Positions 24,489 through 32,638 of a stretch of 64,000 nt of DNA are shown here, in pieces (positions within the stretch are counted from its first letter, which is position 1; the number at the start of each line of letters is the position of its first letter). The notes under the pieces are model-generated. The model saw only the letters and a program-made list of their open reading frames with translations, had not been told where the DNA came from and ran no database searches. Made by a program: the position numbers and the translations under genes. The stretch is from an uncultured Aquimarina sp. (GTDB lineage Bacteria > Bacteroidota > Bacteroidia > Flavobacteriales > Flavobacteriaceae), in the NCBI GenBank assembly GCA_947493035.1, contig CANLOW010000002.1:248001-312000 (forward strand), in the 5' to 3' direction.

Positions 24489-27400
24489 TTACTTTTTCAC
24501 AATCAATTTTTGAGAAGCTATTTTCGAACTATTTCTAGGAGTAACAAAATATACCCCGCTAGCTAAATCTCCGATGAAGATGGTAGTTTCCGCATTCGTA
24601 CCTACTTTAAATTCTTTTACGGTGTAACCTAACATACTAATAATCTTAAAGTCGCTACCTAGGGGTGATTTAATTTTTATGTATTCTGAACTAGGGTTTG
24701 GAAACATTGAAAATTCTGCACTATTTTCAAAAGTAGTTACATCTAATGTAGGTAACGTAACTGTTATACAGTTTGATTCGACAACACAGCCTCCCTTAGT
24801 GATCGTTACTTTATAATCTCCACTTGTAGATGGTGTAAAACTTTGGTTTATTTCGTCTGTTAGTAAAATATTAGGACATTCAAACCATTGATATGTCGCT
24901 CCTACTTCATTAGCCGTTAACACTTCATTTACTAACGATACGCTATTATCTATAGCAAACACTTCTATAGTATCTCTAGCGCTATCTGTGCAATTATTAA
25001 TATCGGTATAACTATAGGTTAAGGTATGCGTTCCAATACCTGCGGTTAAAGGATCAAAACTATAGGTGACTCCGTTACCATCATCTGTTACTCCTGGACC
25101 TGAATAGATGCGAGAACCTACTGCATCTGTAGTTGCTGTCCCTATACCAGACACGAATTCTAGAATATCTCCAACAACAGTAAAGTTAGTTCCTGAGATG
25201 AAATTTACAGCTCCTGAAGCTCCTATAATTACAGTATTTGCAACGATATTTGGTGTTTGACCATTATCAAATGTTAATGTTATGGTGTCGCCCAAAGCAG
25301 TTGCATTCAATAAATTGACAGAACTACCACTGGCTCCATTGTCTGCAGTAACGTCTGTGGATAGCATAGCTCCAGAGCTATCAAATACAATATTTCCTCC
25401 CACAAAACTTGCAAAACCAAAAACATCATAACTAATATTTATGGTAACGGTGGTTGATTCTACGATTACCACAGGACTACCTCCACCAAGCCCCGATTGA
25501 ATGCCACTATCCACACATACACCTTCTGGTGCGGTAAATGCTACATCGACGTCACAAATAAAAGGAACTCTTATTGTTACATTAGTAGGGTTGTAATCAA
25601 CTTCCCATATCTGACCATTAGGTGATGGTAAGTTTAAAGTATCAAATGTACCAGAAATTGAATTTGCTGTAAGTATGGTAAATACATCTCCTTGCTGTGG
25701 CGCATAACCTGTAGGTAAACTCACATCTAGCGTACCACTTAAATTTGCAACGCCTGATACAGCAATAACATCAAATTCCGTTGCGCTTTCTATCTCTATA
25801 TCGAGTATGGCAACATTGTTATGTGTATAGTTGTTATTTAGTACATACGTTCCTATGGATGCTGTGGTATTTCCGGGGCTTAGAGTTCCTGTATTTGTAA
25901 AATCTTGGTTATGACTTGTATTGCTTCCAGAAAGTATTCCTGGATTACTAAATGTTCCCGAATTCTCAAATATATTATTATTGGTAAAACCTCCATTATT
26001 AACTAATGCACCACTATTAGTATAGATACCTGTGTTTATAATAGTACCGTCATTGATTAAGGTAGACGGCATGCCATCATCAAATACATCTATGACTAAA
26101 GTAGCTCTGTTATCTATAACACCAGTTTCTGAATTATGTAGGGTTGCAATAATAGGAACACCAAATGCAATTGTGCTAAGTGTTCCTCTATTTAATATTG
26201 TTCCGTTATTGATAAACGTATCATTTGACAGACCAGCTATGCCATCTGGTAATATTTCAAAGATATTATTATTTACTATTTTTCTATTGAACCTAAATCC
26301 AGTCTCTCCTCCGAAAATTTTCACGACACCTTCATTGGTAAACACTTGACTGTCACGACGCATAGATATAGATGTAGTGGTTATGGTACCTGTATTGGTA
26401 AGTAAACCAAAATCTTCAATGATTATCCCCCCCCCATTTGTAATTCCTTCATTAGTAAATTGTCCAGTACCCCTATAGCTACTAAGATTCAATTCATTGG
26501 TATTAAGGAATACACCTTCATTATTAAGGTTTCCTAAACTCCTATTAGTTATACTAAACACACTTAACGCTCCATGATTATTAATGGTCCCCTGATTTGT
26601 AAATGTGCCTCTGTTTCTAGTAATTGTAATATCAAATACACCTGTATTATTTATCGTTCCTGTGTTGGTATTAGAAGGACTAGATGCAAGTGTTAATGTA
26701 AGCGTACCATGATTTGTAAATGTAGCCTGATTTCTAAACAAATGCATGGAGGTGTTATCGGCAACCTCGAAATTTGCATTGGTGTTATTCACTACAGTTC
26801 CTGCGTTTGTAAATGTTGCATTGGTGTTAGAAAATGTACCAAAATTATTAAGTGTACCTAATGCGAGCGTAGTTACGGTTCCAGAATTGGTTATGCTACC
26901 CGTAGCTTGGTTACTTGCAGTACCAGAAGTACTTAACGTTCCTGTAGTATCCATAGTGATGGTTCCTGCATTCGTGAAAGCTCCTAATTCGAGCGTAGTT
27001 ATTGTGCCAGCATTAGTTATACTAGCTGTTGCTTGGTTATTTGTAGAGCCAGAAGTACTTAACGTTCCTGTAGTATCCATAGTGATGGTTCCTGCATTCG
27101 TGAAAGTTCCTAATTCAAGCGTAGTTATTGTGCCTGCATTAGTTATACTACCTGTTGATTGATTACTTGTAGTACCAGAAGTACTTAATGTTCCCATAGC
27201 CTCAATAGCTATGGAGCCTCCATTGTTAAGTGCGTTACTATTTGTAATTGTTCCATTATTAACTAATGCACCATTATTAGTATAGATACCTGTGTTTATA
27301 ATAGTACCGTCGTTGATTAAGGTAGACGGCATGCCATCATCAAATACATCTATGACTAAAGTAGCTCTGTTATCTATAAGGCCAGTTTCTGAATTATGGA

Positions 27401-28379
27401 GGGTCGCAATAACAGAAAAACCAAATACAATTGTGCTAAGTATTCCTCTATTTAAAAGTATTCCGTTATTGATAAACGTATCATTTGACAGACCGGCTAT
27501 GCCATCTGGTAATATTTCAAAGATATTATTATTTACTATTTTTCTATTGAACCTAAATCCAGTCTCTCCTCCATAAATTTTCACGACACCTTCATTAGTA
27601 AACACCTGACTGTCAATACGCATAGATATAGATGTAGTGGTTATGGTACCTGTATTGGTAAGTAAACCAAAATCTTCAATGATTATAAACCTCCCTATTG
27701 TGATTCCTTCATTAGTAAAACTCCCTGGACCTTGATATGATCCATTAAATTCATTTGTATTAAGGAATACACCATCATTAATTAGATCACTATTAATAGT
27801 AAACACACCATGATTTGCAATAGTTCCCTGATTGGGAAAAGGAAAAGAAAAATTATTAGGTATATCAAAAACTCCTGTATTATTTATCGTTCCTGTGTTG
27901 GTATTAGAAGGACTAGAAGCAAGTGTCAATGTAAGCGTACCATGATTTGTAAATGTAGCCTGATTTCTAAACAAATGTATGGAGGTGTTATCGGTAACCT
28001 CGAAATTTGCATTGGTATTATTTACTACAGTTCCTGCATTTGTAAATGTTGCATTGGTGTTAGAAAATGTACCAAAGTTAGCAAGTGTTCCTAGCGCAGG
28101 AATAGTTACCGTACCCGAATTATTTATGATCCCTGTAGTTTGATTTTCTAGAATACCACTAATATCTATGGTTCCTAAATTAGTAATCGTTGCATTATTA
28201 ATGGCTGTTGCATTACTACTTATAATTACGGTGTCTGCTGCATTTATGGTAGTACCAGGATAAGAAGGAGACCAATTGGCAGTAGTATCCCAATCTCCAG
28301 TTCCTGTATACGTATAGGTAGTCTGTGCCTGTGTGTTAAAACTAAAGATTAATAATAAGACAAGTAATAATCTTTCCAT
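24489..28379 (-). CDS. Giant T9SS-secreted repeat protein, putative adhesin
   Basis: A 1296-residue protein with a signal peptide (about 1-19, ending NTQAQ). A repetitive region of about 850 residues rich in Thr, Asn, Gly and Ile follows (units like GTITNAGTI, TFTNHGTLT), consistent with a beta-helix. Then come an Ig/PKD-like part (about 900-1215) and a type A C-terminal sorting domain (FSMFPNPSSEYIKIKS ... GVYFV ... KLIVKK). It should be exported by Sec, secreted by the type IX system and anchored on or released from the surface. A TAATTTTG box lies just upstream (28406-28413). Large internal duplications are described separately. It is the only gene of the second element; adhesion is a likely but unproved role. 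Confidence 0.88.
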   Translation of the reverse strand: MERLLLVLLLIFSFNTQAQTTYTYTGTGDWDTTANWSPSYPGTTINAADTVIISSNATAINNATITNLGTIDISGILENQTTGIINNSGTVTIPALGTLANFGTFSNTNATFTNAGTVVNNTNANFEVTDNTSIHLFRNQATFTNHGTLTLTLASSPSNTNTGTINNTGVFDIPNNFSFPFPNQGTIANHGVFTINSDLINDGVFLNTNEFNGSYQGPGSFTNEGITIGRFIIIEDFGLLTNTGTITTTSISMRIDSQVFTNEGVVKIYGGETGFRFNRKIVNNNIFEILPDGIAGLSNDTFINNGILLNRGILSTIVFGFSVIATLHNSETGLIDNRATLVIDVFDDGMPSTLINDGTIINTGIYTNNGALVNNGTITNSNALNNGGSIAIEAMGTLSTSGTTSNQSTGSITNAGTITTLELGTFTNAGTITMDTTGTLSTSGSTNNQATASITNAGTITTLELGAFTNAGTITMDTTGTLSTSGTASNQATGSITNSGTVTTLALGTLNNFGTFSNTNATFTNAGTVVNNTNANFEVADNTSMHLFRNQATFTNHGTLTLTLASSPSNTNTGTINNTGVFDITITRNRGTFTNQGTINNHGALSVFSITNRSLGNLNNEGVFLNTNELNLSSYRGTGQFTNEGITNGGGIIIEDFGLLTNTGTITTTSISMRRDSQVFTNEGVVKIFGGETGFRFNRKIVNNNIFEILPDGIAGLSNDTFINNGTILNRGTLSTIAFGVPIIATLHNSETGVIDNRATLVIDVFDDGMPSTLINDGTIINTGIYTNSGALVNNGGFTNNNIFENSGTFSNPGILSGSNTSHNQDFTNTGTLSPGNTTASIGTYVLNNNYTHNNVAILDIEIESATEFDVIAVSGVANLSGTLDVSLPTGYAPQQGDVFTILTANSISGTFDTLNLPSPNGQIWEVDYNPTNVTIRVPFICDVDVAFTAPEGVCVDSGIQSGLGGGSPVVIVESTTVTINISYDVFGFASFVGGNIVFDSSGAMLSTDVTADNGASGSSVNLLNATALGDTITLTFDNGQTPNIVANTVIIGASGAVNFISGTNFTVVGDILEFVSGIGTATTDAVGSRIYSGPGVTDDGNGVTYSFDPLTAGIGTHTLTYSYTDINNCTDSARDTIEVFAIDNSVSLVNEVLTANEVGATYQWFECPNILLTDEINQSFTPSTSGDYKVTITKGGCVVESNCITVTLPTLDVTTFENSAEFSMFPNPSSEYIKIKSPLGSDFKIISMLGYTVKEFKVGTNAETTIFIGDLASGVYFVTPRNSSKIASQKLIVKK
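25980..28110 (-). repeat. Internal duplication of about 1.25 kb in the repeat-protein gene
   Basis: The block at about 25985-26870 is repeated at about 27245-28105 with few changes. For example, AGTACCGTC near 26043 and 27303 are 1260 bp apart, and the TTTCTAAACA at 26731 and 27964 are 1233 bp apart, so there are small in-frame indels. Each copy encodes about 280 residues. The two copies are separated by the 126-bp tandem repeats. Confidence 0.85.
26925..27195 (-). repeat. 126-bp (42-residue) tandem repeats in the repeat-protein gene
   Basis: ACTTAACGTT begins at 26931 and 27057, and a variant ACTTAATGTT at 27183, a spacing of 126 bp each time. Each unit encodes 42 residues of the pattern GTLSTSGxTxNQATxSITNAG followed by TITTLELG. 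Almost identical neighbours suggest recent expansion by slippage or unequal recombination. Confidence 0.88.
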
Positions 28380-28475
28380 AACAACAATAGGTATCAGTTA
28401 GATTACAAAATTACTCTTTTCATTTTTAATGCATTTTTTTAAAAGTATATACACGATTTAGAAACAAAAGCGACT

Positions 28476-28567
28476 AAAAACAAACAAAAATACCCACCTC
28501 ATGTACACCTTATAAGCTGGGAAGTATTAATTTTATTGGGATGGAAACATATTGTATTGGGAAGTAA
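28476..28567 (+). other. attR: right end of the second element and chromosomal junction
   Basis: About 90 bp homologous to 24072-24163, ending with TATTGTATTGGGAAGTAA (28550-28567), whose last 16 bases equal the 3' end of mnmE. DNA to the right is the chromosome that originally followed mnmE. ACTAAAAACAAACAAAA (about 28474-28490) and a GTACACCT motif (28503) are repeated from the other ends. Confidence 0.82.
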
Positions 28568-28688
28568 ATTATTAGTTTTCCTAAAGTTTCCCTGAAACTT
28601 CTTTTTACGGTATTAGAGATATTTATACTTCTTTTATCTGTTAAGGGTTTATTCTTTACTTCTAATTTTTGTTGAACTATATTAATTT

Positions 28689-28724
28689 TAAAACACCTAT
28701 ACTAAAATTAGTACTAGGTGTTTT
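28689..28724 (-). terminator. Terminator of the OmpA-like gene
   Basis: AAAACACCTA...TAGGTGTTTT inverted repeat with an imperfect inner TACTA/TAGTA stem, just downstream of the OmpA-like gene on the minus strand, with a run of T residues on that strand. Confidence 0.7.
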
Positions 28725-28746
28725 CTTCATAAAATCATTGCTAAAT

Positions 28747-29565
28747 CTACTGTTCTTTCATACTCTCTTTAACTATATTGAAAAAAGCTTCATAATTATC
28801 CTTGATCTTGATATAAGTAAAGGTCTCTATTAGGTCTGTATTATACTTACTCTTAGCTGAAGTTTCAATACGCTTGGGGTCAATTTTACTAACCGAAACC
28901 AATTGTCTAGCAACAGTTGAAGCTTGTAATGCACTTAAATCCCAGTTATCGCGTAATGACTTGCCTTTAGCAAAATTTAGTTCATTACTATTCCCTTCAA
29001 TAATTATATTGTATTCAAGGTTTTTAGTAAGCAGTTCACCTACTTTATTGATAGATAATATACCTTGCTCTGTAAGTTCAATCTTTATACCTTCTCCATA
29101 TAACGAAGCATTTGGTATAGCCACAGTAAGTGCTCCTTTTTCAACACTTACTTTTCCAATAGCGCTTAATCCATCTTTAAAAATATTAAGCTGTTTTATC
29201 TTTTCTTCTTCGGCATTAGCTAGTTCATTTTTCACAACCTTAAGTTGTTCATCTTTCTGCTTTATACTTTCTAAGCTAATAGCCAAATTCTGAACTCGCT
29301 GTTCGGATACCGAACTAAAATTATTAATAGTCTTCAATAAATCAGCGTTCTCTTTCCTAGCATCTTTCACTTCGGAAGAGACCATTTCAATTCTCTTATT
29401 TAATAAAGATTCTTTTTCTTTAGATACATGAAGGTTCTGCTCTGTTTTATTAAGCTCACTTTCAAGAGTTGCTATTTTATCTAAAAGTTCTTTCTTTTTT
29501 TGGGCCGAACTTGTAAAAGTTCCTAACACAAATGCAAATAAGCATGTGATAATAATATTCTTCAT
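28747..29565 (-). CDS. OmpA/MotB-like envelope protein with coiled coil
   Basis: A 272-residue protein with a signal peptide (about 1-21, ending TSSAQ), a coiled coil (about 22-125, many Lys/Glu heptads) and a C-terminal OmpA-like domain (about 150-265) with the order EGIKIELTEQGILSINKVGELL, YNIIIEGNSNE and LSALQASTVARQLV. Such domains bind peptidoglycan. It is not a flagellar MotB because the N-terminal membrane anchor type and motor partner are lacking. It is the first chromosomal gene right of the island, read towards the boundary. Confidence 0.8.
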   Translation of the reverse strand: MKNIIITCLFAFVLGTFTSSAQKKKELLDKIATLESELNKTEQNLHVSKEKESLLNKRIEMVSSEVKDARKENADLLKTINNFSSVSEQRVQNLAISLESIKQKDEQLKVVKNELANAEEEKIKQLNIFKDGLSAIGKVSVEKGALTVAIPNASLYGEGIKIELTEQGILSINKVGELLTKNLEYNIIIEGNSNELNFAKGKSLRDNWDLSALQASTVARQLVSVSKIDPKRIETSAKSKYNTDLIETFTYIKIKDNYEAFFNIVKESMKEQ

Positions 29566-29646
29566 AAATAATAAGTAGGTTGTTTGTAAAAATAAGTATT
29601 TAATTATGAATATAACTTAATGTTACAACAGAAGCTTGTTTAAATA

Positions 29647-30714
29647 CTATCTCAATAATGCAACGGCGGTTGCTTCATTTATCTTCATATAATTCGCATT
29701 AGCTATAACTAATACTCCAATGATTAAAATAGCTAGACTAATTCCAAGTATAGTTTTACTTTTATTAGAAGCACCTGTCCACTCTTTTGTTAAAATTCCA
29801 TTTACTGTAGCCACCATTATTGCTCCTGTTTCTAATATCGCAAAACCAACTGACGTACCTAATTCACCCAAATGATAAGCTGCTAAACCATATATTACTA
29901 AAGCTGCATCATGAAAAACAGCCATTAAAACAACTAAAACGATAGCCGTAATAGCCCCTGTCTTTGTATAGTTACCCCATGTTTTATTTTTAGTTAAACG
30001 ATAACTAAAGAAAATCATAGTAGAAATAGTAGCTCCCATAAAAATAGGAAGTAACACAGCTAAACGAGCAATCCAAGGTTCATTTCCAAATTGAATTTCA
30101 GCAACCTCCCCTATTTTACCAAATTTACTGGCAATATGATATGAAAGATTAAAACCCGCAGCACAAATAGCACCTAGTACACAAAACAATATACCTCTAC
30201 GGATCGTCTTAGTATCTCTTTTCTCTTCATTACCATCGCCTTTACTTTTATCTCTTAATATCCCTGCATAACCATTCAACGCAATACCGAATACGATGAT
30301 GCCTATCCCTAAAAGCATTAGATTACCAACCTGAGTTCCAAGCACACTCTCTTCTTTAGGGACTAAAATTAGTGGCAGTATAGTATCTATGGATGTAATA
30401 ACGCCTAAAAAGATACTAAAAGCTAAGGCCATCCCTATAGAGTTGATACTATACCCCCATAGAATATTACCTATACCCCAACAAAAACTTAGCGCAAACA
30501 TTGCTGCAAAAACCCAAGAAGGAATTTGACTATAAATACCCCAAATATCATTAACTAATGTAAAGGTGACTATAATTGGAATTACAAACATTCCTAAGAA
30601 GAAAAAACCTCCCCATGTATTTTCCCAGGCAAAGCTTTTGGTGTATTTGGAGGGAAGTGCATAGACCCCCAGTAAAACAGCAGATAATAGTGCAAATAAA
30701 ATTCCTGTTAGCAT
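29647..30714 (-). CDS. RhaT-like sugar transporter (DMT superfamily)
   Basis: A 355-residue integral membrane protein with about ten helices. The N-terminus (LGVYALPSKYTKSFAWENTW) and the central GVITSIDTILPLI region match the L-rhamnose/proton symporter family RhaT. The substrate is uncertain because no rhamnose catabolic genes are nearby. It lies downstream of zwf on the same strand, but a strong terminator separates them. The length is close to that of RhaT (about 344). Confidence 0.82.
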   Translation of the reverse strand: MLTGILFALLSAVLLGVYALPSKYTKSFAWENTWGGFFFLGMFVIPIIVTFTLVNDIWGIYSQIPSWVFAAMFALSFCWGIGNILWGYSINSIGMALAFSIFLGVITSIDTILPLILVPKEESVLGTQVGNLMLLGIGIIVFGIALNGYAGILRDKSKGDGNEEKRDTKTIRRGILFCVLGAICAAGFNLSYHIASKFGKIGEVAEIQFGNEPWIARLAVLLPIFMGATISTMIFFSYRLTKNKTWGNYTKTGAITAIVLVVLMAVFHDAALVIYGLAAYHLGELGTSVGFAILETGAIMVATVNGILTKEWTGASNKSKTILGISLAILIIGVLVIANANYMKINEATAVALLR

Positions 30715-30780
30715 CGTTGTGTAAGTTTAGTTAGCCCAATATAAAAAATAGAATTTGATCTTTTAATGATATACAAACAA

Positions 30781-30815
30781 AAAGACCAAATAAGAAAATG
30801 TCTTATTTGGTCTTT
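30781..30815 (-). terminator. Terminator of zwf
   Basis: AAAGACCAAATAAG / CTTATTTGGTCTTT, a 14-bp perfect stem with a short loop, just after the zwf stop on the minus strand, followed on that strand by T-rich sequence. Confidence 0.87.
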
Positions 30816-30845
30816 AGATAAATTACAATATATGTTTCAGATATA

Positions 30846-32363
30846 TTACAACTCGCAATAATCTTCAGAATCTGCCAAATTAGGTCCTGGATTTCTCCAA
30901 CAATTTTTACCCTCTATAAGGTTATCTGCAAATTGTGGGCCCCATGTTCCTGCTGGATATCCATGCATTTTCTCTCTATTTGTTTTCCATTCTTCTAAAA
31001 TTGGATCTACAAAAGCCCAAGCAGCCTCAACTTCATCGGCCCTTGCATATAAAGTAGCATCACCCTGCATAGCATCTAACAAAAGACGCTCATACGCTTC
31101 CATTACATATGTATCTACTAGATCAGTATAATAGAAATCTAAATTAGCATTCTCTACTTTAAATCCTTGCCCAGGAACTTTAACTCCAAATTTCATCAAT
31201 ACACCTTCATCTGGTTGAACACGGATGATTAATTGATTGTCAGAATTAGTACCTTGGAATAATCTATGATGCGTAGGCTTAAAGTGAATTACTACTTCTG
31301 TTACCTTAGTAGGCATACATTTAGCAGTACGCACATAAAAAGGTACTCCTTCCCAACGCCAGTTATCGATAAAGAATTTGATGGCAGCATACGTTTCTGT
31401 CATAGAACCTTCAGCTACTCCTTCTTCTTCTCTATATCCTTTTACTTCTTTTCCATTGATGGTAGAAGCTAAATATTGTCCTCTAGTTGTATTACTGTAA
31501 AACGTTTCTTCGTTGAGATGACGAATAGATTTCAAAGCTTTTACTTTTTCATCTCTTATTGATTCTGGATTCGAATCGATAGGTGGTTCCATCGCTACTA
31601 ATGAAACAATTTGCATCAAGTGATTTTGAAACATATCTCTCAATGCACCTGATTTGTCATAATACCCTCCACGACTTCCAACACCAACACTTTCAGCATT
31701 TGTAATTTCTACATGGTGGATATAATTTCTATTCCAAAGAGGTTCGAAAATGCTATTAGAAAAACGTGTTACTAATAAATTTTGAACTGTCTCTTTTCCT
31801 AAGTAATGGTCAATTCTATAGATTTGAGGCTCTTCAAAATATTGTTGAATTCCTTTATTTAAAGCTTTTGCTGTTTCTAAACTGTACCCAAATGGTTTTT
31901 CAACAATTAGACGACTCCACCCTTTAGACCCATTTTTCCCATATCCTTGATCACTTAAGTTTTTAGCAATCAATTCGTAAATTTTAGGAGGGGTAGATAA
32001 GTAAAAAATAACATTATCTTTTAGTCCAAATTCATCATTTAAACTATCGATTCTACTTTTTAACCCTGTATATGGACCTTCATATGAACCTCCTAAATCT
32101 TCATAAAACAATCTGTTTGCGAAGTCATCAATAAATGATTTATCATGGGCTGCAATTTCTTTCTTTAAAAAATCGCTTTCATAAACAACTTTATTTCGGA
32201 ATTGTTCATCAGTAAGGTCACTTCTACTTGTTCCTAATACAGCAAATTTTTTCGGAAGGTGTCCTTCTTTATATAGATTAAAAATGGCCGGAATCAACTT
32301 ACGAACCGTTAAATCTCCAGATGCCCCAAAAATTACTAGTAATTGTTTATCTGTTTTTTTCAT
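30846..32363 (-). CDS. zwf: Glucose-6-phosphate 1-dehydrogenase
   Basis: A 505-residue cytoplasmic enzyme that oxidises glucose 6-phosphate to 6-phosphogluconolactone with NADP. It has an N-terminal dinucleotide motif (GASGDLTVRKLIPAI, about 13-27), the catalytic RIDHYLGKE (about 183-191) and a normal C-terminal domain. A TAATTTTG box lies upstream (32411-32418, minus). It is divergent from gnd, the third enzyme of the oxidative pentose-phosphate pathway. The lactonase gene pgl, often next to zwf in related bacteria, is not in this window. Confidence 0.96.
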   Translation of the reverse strand: MKKTDKQLLVIFGASGDLTVRKLIPAIFNLYKEGHLPKKFAVLGTSRSDLTDEQFRNKVVYESDFLKKEIAAHDKSFIDDFANRLFYEDLGGSYEGPYTGLKSRIDSLNDEFGLKDNVIFYLSTPPKIYELIAKNLSDQGYGKNGSKGWSRLIVEKPFGYSLETAKALNKGIQQYFEEPQIYRIDHYLGKETVQNLLVTRFSNSIFEPLWNRNYIHHVEITNAESVGVGSRGGYYDKSGALRDMFQNHLMQIVSLVAMEPPIDSNPESIRDEKVKALKSIRHLNEETFYSNTTRGQYLASTINGKEVKGYREEEGVAEGSMTETYAAIKFFIDNWRWEGVPFYVRTAKCMPTKVTEVVIHFKPTHHRLFQGTNSDNQLIIRVQPDEGVLMKFGVKVPGQGFKVENANLDFYYTDLVDTYVMEAYERLLLDAMQGDATLYARADEVEAAWAFVDPILEEWKTNREKMHGYPAGTWGPQFADNLIEGKNCWRNPGPNLADSEDYCEL

Positions 32364-32638
32364 TTTTTAATTTTAAAATCCCTCGAAATTATTCGACGTT
32401 TTTTCAGTTGCAAAATTACGCTTATTCTTTTTAATACTACTTAGATATCTCAACTAAGTATTTATTAAGTAAAAAATAACTTTAAAAAAAAGCGGTATGG
32501 CTTTAATTATCTATTTTTGTTGCTGTGAAATTAGATGATTTTTACAATTCTTTATTCAAGCTTGTAAAAGTAATATACTTTAATCCTCTAACTGTTTTCA
32601 CATTATTAATATTGAATTAGAAACAAGTTTATACGAAT

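Larger units (their letters stand above)
24164..28567 (-). mobile_element. Cis-mobilizable element (CIME-like) carrying a single large gene
   Basis: A 4.4-kb segment with an att core on each side (24146-24163 and 28550-28567) and no recombinase or mobilization gene. Its right end shares about 90 bp with the right end of the neighbour. Its left end shares the exact 17-mer TTTATTTACTTTTAGTA and, in inverted orientation, the ACTAAAAACAAACAAA arm sequence with the neighbour's left end. This is the expected structure of an element that lost, or never had, an integrase and uses that of a co-resident element. Its only gene encodes a giant secreted repeat protein. Confidence 0.72.
28380..28746. other. 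Intergenic region with right island boundary
   Basis: Contains the promoter-like TAATTTTG box (28406-28413, minus) of the repeat-protein gene, the right-end arm sequences and core of the second element, chromosomal DNA from 28568, and a terminator at 28689-28724. No further gene is supported. Confidence 0.65.

Noticed and set aside
26032..27576. Several long plus-strand frames opposite the repeat protein gene
   Set aside because: They are mirror frames created by the repetitive codon pattern of the minus-strand gene, with low-complexity Val/Pro-rich translations.
27810..28094. Plus-strand Cys/Lys-rich frame opposite the repeat protein gene
   Set aside because: Antisense frame to a clear coding region; the composition is an artefact of the repeats.
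10714..28567. A complete conjugative transposon
   Set aside because: Of the tra genes only TraO-like, TraQ-like and the coupling protein are seen; VirB4/TraG ATPase, TraK, TraM, TraN and the others are absent.
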